From assembly GCA_000231825.2 (NCBI GenBank), contig JH720306.1, positions 353,784-417,783 of the forward strand: 64,000 nt of DNA. The letters are read 5' to 3'. The notes beneath the pieces are model-generated. The model worked only from the letters and a program-made list of their open reading frames with translations, was not told where the DNA came from and did not search any database. A program made the position numbers and the translations under genes. Of this stretch, positions 35,801-49,404 are shown piece after piece (the first letter of the stretch is position 1; each line of letters opens with the position of its first letter). Origin of the DNA: Tetrahymena elliotti 4EA. Taxonomy: Eukaryota; Ciliophora; Oligohymenophorea; Hymenostomatida; Tetrahymenidae.

Positions 35801-37277
35801 ATTTTAGTTAGAAAAATTCTTAAAAGTGAATCTCTAACATGCGTTTTAGGTATGCCAGGTACAGGAAAAACATTTTTAATAGCACATTTATTAAAAATCT
35901 TAGCTGATTAGAAGAAGAAGGTTCTCGTTACAAGCTTCACTAACTCAGCACTTGACAATATTATTGTTAAGCTATTAGAAGTTTTCCCATAAATTAAGAA
36001 TGCTTGTCTTAGAAAAGGTTCCAATAAAAATCTGATTCATTCAGTTGCCCAATAAATTTTATATGACCCTTATAACTTTAAAGAAGAAAGTGAATTTTAA
36101 CAATACTTGCAATCAAAATAAATATTTTTTGCTACAATTATTGGATCTAATAATAAACTGTTTCGTAAGTTTTAAAATAAATAAAAAGCTTCTAAAGTCA
36201 ATATATTTTATAGATAGCGATAAGATTTCTTTCGATTATTGCATTGTAGATGAAGCTTCATAGTGTGTAGAGCCACTTTGCTTAGGTCCTATGTTAATTT
36301 GCAATAAATCTATTTTAATTGGAGATCACTTTTAAGTAAAATAATTTAATAAAATTAAATTATTCAAGTGTATTTAAATTAAAATATAAGCTTTAACCTC
36401 TTGTTAAGAGTGAAGAAGCTGGTTAACAGGGATTATCAATTAGTTTGTTTGAAAGAATGTGCTCACAATACCCAAACTGCTATGTTAAACTAAAGAGTTA
36501 GTTTAGAATGAACAATAGTATTATGGAGTTATCTAACATTATGGTTTATGAGAATTAATTAAAAGCTTTTGATGATAGTATAGGGAATAGAATTATCAAA
36601 ATAAATCAAGAAGATATTTAAATGATAAGAAATGACTGTATAAAGCATTGTGTTTAACCTTAAAATAAGGTTGTATTTGTTGATACTAGTACTCTTGAGC
36701 AAAACTTTAAGGTAGAAGGCTCTGAAGAAGATTAAGTTCAGAAATAATCAATAGAAGAAAACAGATTTTAAATTAAATTCATTTGTTTACTGATCAAAAG
36801 ATTTCAAGAACTGAACATATAAAATAAGAATATGGCTTTAATCACTCCTTATAATTTTTATAGAGTTTAATTCATAAAAACTTTGAGCTAGTTGGGTATT
36901 TAAGTATTATTATTATTATTTGTAAATTATAAAATATTTCAAGAAATTGATTAATTAGTAAAATGATCTAGAATTGTTCACAGTGGATAAAAGTCAAGGT
37001 ATAGATAAAGATATCATCATTCTTCATGTTTCAGATAAAATTGGCAATGATCATCTTCTATCAGTAAAAATTTTTAGAAATCGAATTTATATTTTAAACT
37101 TATCTTAAATAGAATTGGAGAAGAACAAATGTAGCAATAACAAGGTCTAAAATGAAATTGATTATTGTAGGAAACTAAAACGTTTTAAATCGTTATAAAA
37201 CTATTGATAATTTGATGAATATTCTTTAACAAAAGAAATATGTAATTAAATAAATAAAGAAATTATTTTACTATTGA
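32896..37277 (+). CDS. DNA2: DNA2-like ATP-dependent nuclease/helicase, about 1,321 aa
   Basis: Dna2 trims long 5' flaps in lagging-strand synthesis and resects DNA ends. Nine exons fit in phase: 32896-33799, 33854-34150, 34203-35620, 35673-35757, 35808-36164, 36214-36335, 36391-36903, 36959-37063 and 37113-37277. An acidic Ser/Asp-rich N-terminus precedes the RecB-like nuclease: a first Fe-S Cys in SCYRTPL, MLKGVILHDIFQHLM, ALGLKGQIDCVF, PFELKTGG and EDQNLFYCLLL, then the cluster Cys in EICTYCYEKEACY. The SF1 helicase follows: Walker A GMPGTGKT, SFTNSALDNI, DYCIVDEASQCVEPLCLGP (motif II), QFRMNNSIM, TVDKSQGIDKD and NWRRTNVAITRSKMKLI (motif VI). Catalytic Asp, Glu-Lys and Lys residues are all visible. 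A 45-base in-frame intron near 34598-34642 is possible. Confidence 0.95.
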
Positions 37278-38195
37278 ATTTTTCCTTTACAATTTTAATA
37301 GGTTTACCAATTAATTCAAAAATAAATGGAAGAAATATAGGAGGAAATTATATAATTCTCAATAGAAAAGATGTGAAAAGTTATTTTAGAATATATACAT
37401 GTAGTAAAATAAAAATTATTTAAATTTATCTTGTCGAATTTATGTTTTTATTTCAAAAACTAATTTTTAGATTAAATTTAATTCTCTTCAAAAAATTATT
37501 TTAAAAACAAAAATTTGACTAAGATTTTTATTTAAAATCAAAGAAAGAAGAGAAAATAAATTGCCTATCTTGCATAATTTTAAGCCATAACAAATAATTT
37601 TCCAAAGACTTTCTATATTGAATTAGAAATAGTTTATTAATGTGTCTTAAAATTTTCATTTTTGAATATTGCTCTCAGTAAAGATTTAGCTTACAAAAAT
37701 TATCCAAATAAATATTGAAAGATTTATTATAAAATATCATAAGAATTAAAAGAAGCCAGCCAGTGCTATTCATTAATTTATTTAATAAAATAGAATTAAA
37801 AGACTAAAAAATAAAAATACTTTTTTAAATATTCCAATTTTGAAACAAATAAATTATTTGTGTTATACCAATTATTATCTAATGAGAACTTGAATTAAGA
37901 CATACAAAATTGGGATTTTTATCAAAAATCCATGAAAAACCTTATTATTAAATTTAAAGCAAATAGATGCTTTTTTTTTGAAAATTTTGATATTGAATCA
38001 ATTAATTTTTGCCATATCAAAATGTATTTTAAAGTTGATTATCTCTTTAAAGTTAGAAATTTATTTTGTGAAAGAAAATGAAAAAGGCATTAATTAACTT
38101 TTTGAGTATATAGAAAAGTTAAAAAGTTCAAAATTTAAACAAATAAATACTAAATTAATTAATTATTAAATTTCTTTATTAATATATTTAAATTT
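37278..38195. other. Intergenic, convergent 3' ends
   Basis: AT-rich spacer between the 3' ends of DNA2 (+) and CFAP298 (-). Short open stretches near 37640-37850 lack a consistent frame. Nothing called. Confidence 0.45.
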
Positions 38196-39484
38196 TCATT
38201 TCTTTCCAACTTTCCAAGCTACATCAGAGTTAACACCATGTAATTAGTTTTTGAGCATCTTTGGGTTTGCCCAAGCACTATTCATATATTAGTCTTCATC
38301 ATCTTCTTCTAATTTCTGTTTTTGAAAAAATAATTTAGATTTATATTAACTGACATAAGCTTAGAATAAAGAAGATTGAAAAAATAAATACCTTTTATTC
38401 TTCTTATTTTTTATAGTAATAAGCAAGCATTTTTTTATGGGTTTCTTAGTCAATAGCAGGTTCTCTAACAGGTACACCACCACCAGCTTTTTATAATTTT
38501 ACAATAATTTTTGTTTTTTCATTTTTCCCTGTGTATTCTTTTAAAATTTTTCCTCTGATAAGTTCCTTTCCTGCCCACCATAAAGAAGCGTTCTTAGCAT
38601 CTAAATACTATTTTTAAAAATAATTTCATTGAAATAAGATCAAAAGTATTTAGTTATTACATCACCAATATCGAATTCACGATCTGTGAAGTCAAATTAG
38701 TTTTCTAAGATAAGTTTAGCAGGTTCCCATTCTGGTAAACCATGGTAACCAGGATATCCAATCATGACAGCACCTCTCAACAAATTAACTTATTCTTTTA
38801 AAGCATCTAACTTTAGCACTACTTTGTTTTCAACCTAAAATAAGAAAATATGGTTTTGATTAGACACTTTTGAAAATATGCTAAATAATTTTTAAATTCA
38901 TTACATTGTTTTTTGAAATAACTTGCTTAGCTTGGTTAGCTGCATTGATCATAGTATTAGTGGCTTCTTCACCCAAAATAACACCATACCTATAAGCAGT
39001 TTTATCTTCATTATATCTTTAACCAGGCTTTACTTAAGGCTTATAACACCATTATTATTATTTTTCAGGAGGATAAAGTTCCCTATTAGAAATTAAATAA
39101 AAATTCATTAAAATCCCTCAATCAAAACAAATGAATAGTTAAATTAATTACATAGCAGAGTTCCAAGTTTCAGGATCAGAAAGACCTCTTAATTCTTCAG
39201 GTTTCATGACACCTATAATATTAATTTGGTTCTGTCACTGATGCTAAATTTAATAAATTAAATACCATGAGTTGCTAAATCTTCTACACTAACTGCAAGT
39301 CTATCAATTATAATTCTCAAGTTGTTAACTAATTTAATGATGAATAACAATGCTATAATAATTAAATGAAAAAGATTTGAATTACTTTCAACTAAATCTG
39401 AAATAACCTATTCTACAATTGTCTCATTTGTTGTTTCATATAAGAACTAGTTGAATTCTGTTTTTTTATAATGTATAAGCACCA
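38196..39484 (-). CDS. CFAP298: CFAP298 (Kurly/C21orf59) ciliary protein
   Basis: Start ATG at 39484 (MVLIHYKKTEFNQFLYETT), stop at 38198-38196, with several short introns (around 39380-39300, 39230-39150, 39110-39060, 38930-38830, 38660-38610 and 38390-38330). Recognisable family blocks are the N-terminal MVL-H-K, the middle RGAVMIGYPGYHGLPEWEP (near 38720-38790), LWWAGKELIRGKILK, GGGVPVREPAID, KKMLAYYYKKQEE and the C-terminal DDEDQYMNSAWANP with HGVNSDVAWKVGKK. CFAP298 is a cytoplasmic factor needed for assembly of outer dynein arms in motile cilia. Its presence fits a ciliate. The family is about 290 residues and this model is close to that. Confidence 0.9.
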
Positions 39485-41186
39485 TTTTTGCTAAATCCTT
39501 TTTGTTGAAATTTGTTAAAGTTGTTTTTAATAAAATATAAATTTTTTAAATAATTAAATATATAAATTTTTGATTTCGCAAATTTTTAAAATTTCAGATT
39601 TAATTAAAAGAACAAAAGATTTTAGATGATTCTATTCGTTTAATTTATTATATCTTCTTAATCAATCCACACATAGATAGAAAAAACAATATCAAACAAA
39701 AAATAATCTAAAAGACTCTTAAGTTTCATTTATCTATTAATAATTAATTATTCACTTTTCTTTATAAAACTAAGCATGTGTTTCATTTTTTATCAATTTT
39801 TTAAAAAGCAGTAAAATCATATGCTTGGTAAATATTCAAATAAATTTTAAAAAAATACAAGATTGGCTTTTCGTTTATGTGATGATAACAAGTATTTTTA
39901 ATTTAACTTTAAGAGGTTCAATTTTAAATTTTGTTTAAAATATTTGCATAAAATATGAAAAATTATTTTATCTAAATATTTTTTGCCTAGGTTAATTATT
40001 TAAATAAGGTAACCAAGTTTATTTTAACTAATAATAGCATGATTGTAAGCTTTTCTATTTCTAGGCATTAAGACAAAAAGAATTTTCATTCATCTTGGCA
40101 ATACAAAACATATGTATTTTCTTTATGATAGTAACTTCAATTATTTTTTAAAGACTGATAGATTAATTAACCAAATATTATTTTAATGGATTTAGATTAG
40201 TAATTTATTTACACTTTAAATCTATCATAAGTTTAGATAAATAACTATTACTAAAAACTAATATATTTAAAAATAATTTTCTATTTATATTTTGCATTTC
40301 TTTAAGATAAAATGCACCAAATAATCGCTTATCCACTCCACAAATACTATTAGCATAGATTCTAGTATTATAAAATTTTATTGTAAATGTGATTGAGTTT
40401 TACTTAATGAGTAATTATTCACATTTTTGTTAAGAAAGTAACAAAAAAATTTTTTTTTAAATCTTAATAATTTAAATAGTTTAATGAAATTTGGAAACGA
40501 TTTCCTATCCTTTCCTTTTTTTTTATTTTTTTGATGTCAAAAAGTATTTGCTATTTTGTATTTTAGACTAATAAACAACTTTCTATTTGATATCTTTTAT
40601 CAAAAAATCAAAAGAGTAAAAAATATTGAAATGCTTCAATAAAATAGTAGTATGACAACCTAATATTTGATATTTTTAGCAATTTTGATCAACCATAAAA
40701 AAAGATTGAAACGAATAAAAAATTTGATGGAATCAATAAAGGCTTTTCAAAAAAGATATTTTTTAAATAGGCGAAGAAATTTGAGAGAATTTTAAAATTG
40801 TTAAATTATAATGTGAATGATTTGTTTAACCTAGGTATAAGATATTAACAGAATGAATAAGTATAACGTTTACCAAAATTAAGGGTAAAAAGTGAATAAT
40901 TATTAAGACACTAATTAGATGGTAATTTATTGAATGGGCTGGGCTATTTACTAATGAGTTATAGCTTATAAAATTTGAAGGGAATGAAAAAAAGTTGAAA
41001 TGATTTGTTCCAATTAAAGCAAATAATAAAAGAAAGAAAAATCAATAATTTTGATTTTTTAGATGGTTGTTAATAAATCTTTTAAACAATATATGGTAGA
41101 CAAGTAAAATTATATCATTTTATATAGCTTTTTTTAGCAATAAAGAAAGCAATTTTTATGTTAGTTAGTTAGTTATTTTCATCATC
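39485..41186. other. Intergenic
   Basis: AT-rich, with no coding frame on either strand. A direct TTAGTTAGTTAG repeat lies at 41161-41174 next to the end of the following gene. Confidence 0.5.
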
Positions 41187-42440
41187 TCATGCAACTTCTT
41201 TTCTCATGTTTGTTTTGGAAACAAGGTTGATTTCGATTTTTATTAATTGACTCTAGTGAGGAGCTAAAGTTTGAGAGGTGAAGTTAGAAGCAGCTAATTG
41301 GAGATCTTAGTGGAGCCAGAGATCTCTAACAATGAATTCTTAGTTTTAGACATTAGGTAAGATATCAGAAAAGTTTATAGTAGCACTAAGACTTTAGTTG
41401 TCATTCATATTGACAAAAGCAATAGCATAGTTATGGGCTTAAACAAGTTCCTTAACCCAGACATCAACACCATTAATAGCTCTAACTCTAGTAGCTTACT
41501 TGACTAAAGGGTCTTAGCTTACAACTTGGATGACTTCAGTATTCGAAATAATATCGAAAGTAGCAGCTGTCATGTTTCTTAAATCAGTTGATAACATAAT
41601 AGGGCTACTCCACATAGACCAGAGATTGAATTGAGTTCTGTATTCATCGTTAGTCATACCTCCTTGTCCAGTGGTTAAGAAATCAGCCATATGGAAAGAA
41701 CCAGGAGCAGAGTATTTAGCAATATCTTCAGTAGCCCAGTATTCTATAATTGCTTGAACTGAGTCCCAGCTATCTCTGATGTCATCACCATAAGTTCTCC
41801 AGGTGTTACAGATAGATCTTAAGTAACTCCAGTCGAATTCATTGGGTTTCATGACATAAGCAGGCCAACTGCACTCATAAACAATATTAGCATTTTATGA
41901 ATCTATTTGTTCATGTAATTCAGTATAGTCGTAGCGATAGACAGGTAATTCTTCATAGCAACCATCCATTTTAAGGTAGTCAACTCCCCATTCCTTGAAG
42001 GTGTCAATATCAAGAGCATAATGGTCCTTAGATCCAGGGTATCCTCCACAAGTTTTAGTACCAACATCATTGTACATACCATATTTTAATCCCTTGCTGT
42101 GGATATAATCACCAAGACTTTTCATGCCACTGGGGAAATTGACTGGGTCTGGAAGGAGCTTTTGAGTGATATTATCTCTTTCCTTAGCTAAGTAGCAATC
42201 ATCAACATTAACATATTCGTATCCTAATTTATGTAATCCAGATGCAACCATAGCATCAGCGATTTCCTTAATATTCTTTTCGCTAACGCAAAGGTCAGGA
42301 AGTGCGGTACAGTTAGTATTGCACCAGAAAAGATTCCAGGTAGACCATCCAAGGGGAGGGACATTAGCCAAACCATTATCAAGAGTGTGAACAGCTGCTA
42401 AGCAGATGCAGAGCAGCAAAATAACTGATTAAATTTTCAT
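41187..42440 (-). CDS. Secreted alpha-galactosidase, glycoside hydrolase family 27, 417 aa
   Basis: Single exon, ATG at 42440, stop TGA at 41189-41187. It begins with a signal peptide (MKIQSVILLLCICLAAVHT). The mature part starts NGLANVPPLGWSTWN, the GH27 entry motif. VNVDDCYL, YGMYNDVGTKTCGGYPGS and the nucleophile block VDYLKMDGCYEE (Asp159) follow, then the acid/base block NTWRTYGDDIRDSWD (Asp219/220) and GQGGMTNDEYRTQFNLWS with WSSPIMLSTDLR. The C-terminus is the usual beta-sandwich. It cleaves terminal alpha-1,6-galactose from oligosaccharides or glycolipids, probably in phagosomes, lysosomes or the medium. Six or more Cys fit disulphides. Codons are C/G-richer and intronless compared with neighbours, suggesting high expression. 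Confidence 0.96.
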
Positions 42441-44459
42441 GGCAATTTTGAATATTTATTATTTACACTTCTATGTTTATAAGTATTTTTTTTTTATTTT
42501 TTATTATTTGTTTAGAATATATTTAAGAGATAAATATGTAATTTTTGATACATTAAAAATAATTATAAAGCGAATTGAAATGTAAACTAAGTAAAATTTG
42601 TGAACAAAAGAAAGGGTTTGAAAATTAATCATTACATTCTAAAGATATATAATAAATTACTTTAATAAAGGCTATTGTAATCTATGTCAGAATTGTTAGT
42701 TCATATTCGGTATACTGACTTTAGCTAAACTGTTATCTATAAACTGAATATTTAAATGATTTTGAATAACATTTGATTTTATTTGGTATAATTTATTTCT
42801 GTTCTCAAATATTGCTATTTTTTTATAATTATTTGCCTCAAATTTTTTTAAAGACAAATAGGAAATTGAACGCACTGTATTATTGCTCATTTAAATTTGT
42901 AATAAGATTTTTTATCAGAACTAAGAAAGTTAAAATTTAAATGATGATGTTGAAGAATAAAATATATTTTTTTTTATTATTTATATTTTAAAAAATTATT
43001 TGATAAGGAGTTCTAAAATATTATGTGTGCAGCAAATGAATTATAAATCAAGCTTTAATGTAAAATAAGTAAAACTTATAAAAAAGGGCATGAATATTAA
43101 TAATAAATGAAAAATAATGAATAATGAATAACTTTAATAGAGGTTATTGTAATCTGAGTGTGATTATTAATTTATTTTTTATTTTGAGTCTTTAGCTAAG
43201 CTATTATTAAGAAAGCAAATACTTATACAATGTTGAATAACAAGATAAGGATTTGGATTTATTGGAATTATTATATACTTAACATTATTAAATAGGTACA
43301 TTGGAAATATTTCTTATGCAAAAAAAAGTGGATGTAAAAAATTTAGCATAATTGAGTGAAAAAAATAAAGGATTGGAGTATTAAAAATTTGATAAAAAAG
43401 ATATTTAATTATTAATAAATATTTGGTTTAGAGACTTTAGTATCATGATATATATTTGAATTTATTTCAAAATTGGTTTGTTTTTTATTATTTACCTCAA
43501 AATATAATAGGAAATTTTATGTATGTATGCAAAAAGTTTAGAATTACTGATTAAGGCATAAGGAAACTAGTATCAGTAAATTAAATATTTTTTGATGTTG
43601 AAGAAGGAAATAATTATTTGAGTTTATTCTAAAAATATTTGAAAGGCAAATAGGAAATATTATGGGTGTAACAAAATGTTTAATAAAGTAAATAAGTAAG
43701 TAATAATATTAAGTCAATAAAATTTATGAAAAAATAAAGGATATGAATTTTGATAATTTACATAAAAAAAGATATATATAATTAATTACAAGTGAGCTAA
43801 AGAAGGTAGATAGAAGATAAATTTTATGCAATTTGGTTAGAATTACTAGTTAATATTCAAAGCTACTTAGAGAAATAAATAACTATATTAAAAATATTGA
43901 TTATAATAATATAAGTAGGCTAGTCTTCCCTCTAATTAACATCTTAAATTATTTTCTAAGACTACATCTCTTTTAAATAATTAAGTGAGAATCATCATTT
44001 AGGTATCTAAGATTTTATTTAGGGTTCATGAAATTCAAACTCCAGCAAATATTTAAAATATTATTTTGATGCTCTATTTTGTAAAAACTAAATTTAGCAA
44101 GCAACTAGAGAATTGAATCTGTCTGTAAACTTGTTAAATATTTTCATTCTCTCATTCTCTTATTCAATCAATCAATAATTCTTCATTTACTAATGCACAT
44201 GTAAACTCTTTATTAATTCATTCATTCTCTCTATCTTTCAAAACTTTAATATTATTTTTATTGAGTTGTTTTTTTGTTTTTATAATTAAATTTATATATT
44301 AAAAAGAAGCATGTATGTGTGTGTGCTTAAGTGCTGTTAATAAAAACAACAAGCCTTAACCTTAAAATAAATAAATTTTCAAATGTATCAACATAATTTA
44401 TTTTTTGGCAAAGCAATGTTGTTCAATTTATAGTTTTATTTTAATTGAATATATTTATT
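42441..44459. other. Intergenic with degenerate repeats
   Basis: No gene was seen. The minus-strand frame 42696-42890 ends a few codons later in the ciliate code and overlaps the repeats described separately. The segment 44130-44260 carries simple ATTCATTCTCTC/ATCAATCA words. Confidence 0.5.
42560..43870. repeat. Three or more degenerate non-coding repeat copies
   Basis: Related segments start near 42585, 43050 and 43670. Each has, in order, a GTAAA-TAAGTAAAA-TTATGAA-like block, an AAGG-(C/A)ATGAA-TTTTGATAAT-like block, and ACTTTAATA-AGGTTATTGTAATCT (clear in the first two, about 42660 and 43130). Further downstream are TTTAGCTAA(A/G)CT(G/A)TTAT and (A/T)AATAGGAAAT. Spacing is about 465 and 600 bases. 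Copies are well diverged, so this may be an old tandem duplication of a non-coding unit. Confidence 0.45.
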
Positions 44460-47400
44460 TCATTGAGATTCTTAGCTGTTTTAGCTTTCTTCAGATTTAT
44501 TTTCACTTTTAGAAATTAACTTAGCATCATCTTCTCTGCCACTATCAATACTTAAATCTTCTTGTTAATTTTCTTCAGATTTAACTTGTCCATTTTCCTC
44601 TTTTTATTACTACTATTCCTCTTCTACAGGTTTTTATTCTTATTCAATAATATTTAATTTTTCTTCTTCTTTTTATGAATTTTCTTCAACTTTTTCTGAT
44701 TTTTCTTCAACTTTTTCTGATTTTTATTATTCATTATTGTGCTCTTCAACAACTTGAGAGTTTTCTTATTGTTATACTTAATCTTAACTATCACCATTAG
44801 TTTTATTTTCAGTATTTTAATGAGATCCCTCTTACTCTTTCTTTTCGGTTTATGATTCTTCTATGCCATCATCATCTAGTAAAGACTATTCTAGCTGCTT
44901 AGGTTGAATTTAAATGCTATTTTTGAGTAATTGCAACCTATCTCCACTATTTTTACAAATTTATTCCAACTATTCAAAAAGATCTTCTGGATTAGTTTAG
45001 ATAAATTCCTCAACACTAACAAAGTGAGATCTCACATCTCTGCTCTTATCATTACTGAGTTATTAAACAATCTAAAGAATCTTGGGATCATCCTTTAAAG
45101 GACCTTTATGAATAAATTAATTTTTAATATTGTCAGATAAGATAATTTAAAAAAGATAATCATACCATTTTGTTTTATATGTTAAGACACAGCATGTGCT
45201 AATGAAATTCTAACATTAACAACTTTATCTTTAGAGAGTGTTTCAATAGCATCCATGAAATATTCTTTGAATATTTTATCATACATCATTAGTTAGTTAC
45301 ACATCAAAACGAATCTTTTTTTTTAATGAATTAAGTAAATAATGTCACCTTTTGAACAATTAACAAATTAAAAATTTTTTTACGTTTGTCTTTAGTTGAA
45401 ACGATTAGAAATGGAAAAGGCCTTAATGTTGTTTACAACACATTCAAAGTATATTTCAGAAGTCTCAGCTTTTTCTTATAAAAGTTGAAGCAAAATGGAA
45501 TGTACTTTCTTTGCAGCTTCTTCCCTGACAATTGCAACTGTATCATTGCAAAGCTTGAAAGAAATGGGCATGATGTATCTGAAAACGGTTTCGCTATTAA
45601 ACATTAAAGTTAATTCATCAATTTATTTGGCAATCAATTCTCTGATTCTCCATTTCTTAGGATCCTTTTGCAAAATTAGAAAAACATCTAAAAAGTTTTC
45701 TCTTTTCTAGCTGTCAAAGACTTTCATGAATTAGGCTAAGTGAGAGATAGCTCCATACTTGACTTCATCATCTAATTAAAAAAATAAGTTTAATTTACTT
45801 TAAGCATCAATGTCTGAAAGATATAAGGAATAAAAATGAAAATGTGCTGAAAAATAAAAAGAAAAATCTGATTAAATTTGAATAATTCTTTTATTAAGAT
45901 TGATATGAAAGGTAGATGCTTTCTTATGCTCAAATAAAAATTAATTGTTTTTTTCTTACAACATTAATTTTTTTCTTTCTTTTCAATCAGTCAGTCAGTC
46001 AACCAATTTATTAATAAGTGGAAATGAATTAAATTCAAGCTTACTTGGGTCTTTAAGAATTTGATCCAAAACATTAAAGAGATCTTTTTCAGCCTTTTCT
46101 TATCCTAGAATTAAAGCTATTTCATGTAAACTGCATGCAATAGGCTTTTTGACTTTCTAATTTTTTTTATGAAAAAAAATATTTTACATCTCAAAAAAAA
46201 TTTCAAAAACATATTAAATAAAGAGGGATTTAATGCCTATGAATCTACTATTCATTCAATTACTGAGCAAAATAAGCAAAAAAGAACAATTTTTTACCTT
46301 AATGCTGCTTTTTAAAAGGATACTGAAGGTCTTTTGAAGTTGACTCCATTTCTTTTCTCCATATACTTTCAGAATTGCTGGGAAGTATTAAGCACAGGAA
46401 ATTAATATCTATTTATTTAATAGAAAAGATATTTTATAAAATATCAAAATTAAACAATCAATTTTTTTATTTAAAATTTTAAAAAATATTAATATTTGAT
46501 CAAATTAATTAAAAAATACTTCGTTTTCATTGGATAAACTATTAATTGTATTGTCTGTCATTTTAGTGTAGTGATCAAATAGTTTTTCTGAAGCATGACA
46601 GTTCTCTAAAGTAACAATGAAAGGACCTATTTTGTTTAGTTAGAAAATATGAATTGATGAATGAAAAAATGAATGGCTTTACCTAAGTTTTTATAGGCTG
46701 CGATTTTAACCCATTTAGATTAATCCTTTAAACAATTCAAAAGAAGTTCTGTTAATTCCATTTCTTTGACTTTGTTATTGCAAATGTTGGATATTTCAAC
46801 AATAATTTCTACACATGCTTTTCTAATCCCCCAAAAATTATCTTGACTTTTCCTAATTTTTTATTTTGAATCCAAATTAGCTTTCTACTAAATTAACTAA
46901 ATCTGATTTACCTGATATAGAAAGGTAAAAGACGTTGCTAGAAGAACTCCTATGATACAACTTTACCAACAATTGGTAAATTTAAAACACTTTCCTTTCT
47001 TACACGGAGTTGAGGATCTTCTCCTAAACTCAATATTTCTAAACCAACAAATTACTCACATAATTCAGTACCAAAACAATGAGCCATTTAAGTAAGAAGC
47101 TTTTGATAAGATAAAAAATTAATAAAGAAAAAAAATGAGATTTGAATAGAGTAAATTACTTGAATAGCAACAATTCTATTGTCATCCACTTAATCATCAT
47201 GAGCCATATTTAAGACCTTAGTTAATATATATTTTCCTCTATCATCCTTATTCATAATATCTCCTATCTACGCCAAGATTTTACCTGAGTCTTCTTTAAT
47301 CTTTAAGAAATATAATCAATTTATTAGAACATCAAGCTAGAAAAAAAGGAAAAATAACTAAATAAAAAGACAATTAATTACATCTAAATTTTCGTTTCCT

Positions 47401-48316
47401 ATAAGCGAGAATAAAGCAGGGGTCAAAATATCTCTGATTTGGGCATAGCCTTAAGATTATACCTTAAGATAATCAATAACTTAAGGTAGTTATACAAGAA
47501 GAGTACGTTTAATATCATCATTATCTGCAATCTTTTTGATAAATTTATAATTGGTTATGATTATCTGTTATAACTATTGAAATTTTCTAATTTTTTTTGG
47601 CACTTATTCGTTCATTTACTCATTCCTATGCTTTGTTTGTATTCAAAAGTTATATTTTTCAGCACAAATAAATCGTTGCCATATTTTTTTATTTTAATTT
47701 TAAAGTCGTTAAAGAGGAAAGAAATTAAGAAAGAAAGAGTTATTTTAAAATATTTACAATAAAATCTATAATCTATTTTAAATGCTCATTTGCAGCGTCA
47801 CCAATTAACTATAAGAGATCTGCTAAATGCTTTGTGTAAGTTAATCTTTAAATAAAAAAATAAAGTAAATTTTTTGATTAAATGACAAGTGTTTAAATTA
47901 ATCAATTTATTGATCAATTCATTGATTGTCGCGATTCAATAAGCTAACTTATTTTGAATGCAAGCTAAGTTGCTCATTTACTACATCTGCAATGAAAATT
48001 ATGCTAATAAATGAAGCCTTGATAAATCTATAATAATGTATAATACCTCTCATTAAAAGGACATTTTGATAAATTTATTAATTTCTAAAGTGCACCATCT
48101 TAACTAAAGTCGATAAAAATGCCATCAGTTTAATCCCTTCTAACAAACTCTGGGAATCTTTCAATTTCTTCAACTAAATTAATAGGAGCTTCAGTTGCTT
48201 TTCATTTAAAACAAAAATTCACATTATTGGCTATCTCATGATATGTTTGTTGATATTCTTTTTATAAATTGCTATTCAATTTTACCTTTTCCTTCCTCTT
48301 AATTGTTATTACTCAT
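44460..48316 (-). CDS. HEAT-repeat protein phosphatase 4 regulatory subunit 1-like (PPP4R1-like)
   Basis: Start ATG at 48316 (MSNNNQEEGK, then an intron to TEAPINLVEEIERFPEFV), stop at 44462-44460. About ten introns break a series of HEAT repeats: QLRVRKESVLNLPIVGKVV, FWGIRKACVEIIVEISN, DQSKWVKIAAYKNLGK, DPKKWRIRELIAKQI and FKLCNDTVAIVREEAAKKV. The arrangement RKACVE...WVKIAAYKNLG...FI matches PPP4R1 better than the PP2A A subunit, and the acidic insert in PPP4R1-like proteins also fits. A long C-terminal tail is Glu/Ser/Gln-rich with several repeats of EKVEEKSEKVEE type (44640-44740). The role inferred from the family is a scaffold for protein phosphatase 4. A PP2A-A-like scaffold is the alternative. 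Confidence 0.78.
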
Positions 48317-49404
48317 ATCTCTTAGTTAATCTTTTGATTATTTTCTCTTATCTCTTAAAAAAATTTTTTTCTCAAATATTAATTGTGATTTATTACTTGA
48401 TAAGAAAAATTCTTTTTTATTTAATTTATATTAAACAACAAACAATCTTTAGCTATGAATTTACAAAACAAACTTTTGTAATTCATTAGAAAAAATTAAG
48501 TCAATTTCAAATAAATAAATATATCAATTAAAATCAAATATAAATTCATTATTTCTTTTTCATTCATTCATTGATCATGTCTTATTTAATTTACTCATCA
48601 TTTGATTTACTCATCCATCTATCAATAGATTTATTATTTTTGTTTCTTTGATTGATTTCTTCATTCATTCAAAACTGTTTTCATGATGATTATTCAGACA
48701 CACATAACACATAGAATCAAACATATAAATAAATACAAACAAACTACCTGCATAAATTCTTACTATCCTAAAGAAAAAGGAGAAATCTTTTCATTTTTAT
48801 TTTCCTTAGTTTCAAATTATTAAAAGTAATCAAGAAATTAGAAATAAGAAATAAAAATTAGTAAATCTATTAATTAATTAATTTTGAGATTTATTTTTTT
48901 AAATTTTTATTAATTTAAATAACCATTTCAAATATTTCCAAGCATTCAATCATTCATTATTCACAAAATATCTTAAGTTATTTTTAGAAAAGATCAATCT
49001 AAATTTGTTTATTTCTCTTTAATTATTCTAAACAATTATTACTCTAAAAGCAAAAACACTTAAAATACAAACTCACCATTTATTTATCACAAATAATTAT
49101 TATCTCACATTATTTTGAATATGAATTGATTTTAAATATTTTTGGTTTTCTTTTAGTTTTTATTTTTTAAAGGAAAATTCATTTTATTTTTAAAAAAAAT
49201 TTCTACAACAACTATTTTGCTACGAAATATGCCTTAGAACTCTTTTTTAATTTCAATGAAATTCAATTTTTATCTGAAAAATAAAAAACAATCCAAAATT
49301 TATTTTTCATTAATTTTTTCCAATTAAAAAATTTTCTCCCAAAAATTTAATTTATGAAAAACTGCCAAAAAAAAAAGCAGCATGACCCCTCTAAATAATT
49401 TTTT
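48317..49404. other. Intergenic
   Basis: AT-rich. Simple words (ATTCATTCATTG, ATCCATCTATC) recur between 48560 and 48690. No gene seen. Confidence 0.5.

Noticed and set aside
36045..36263. Plus-strand frame MPNKFYMTLITLKKK
   Set aside because: It runs through a DNA2 exon and intron in the wrong frame; the DNA2 motif II reads across the spliced junction instead.
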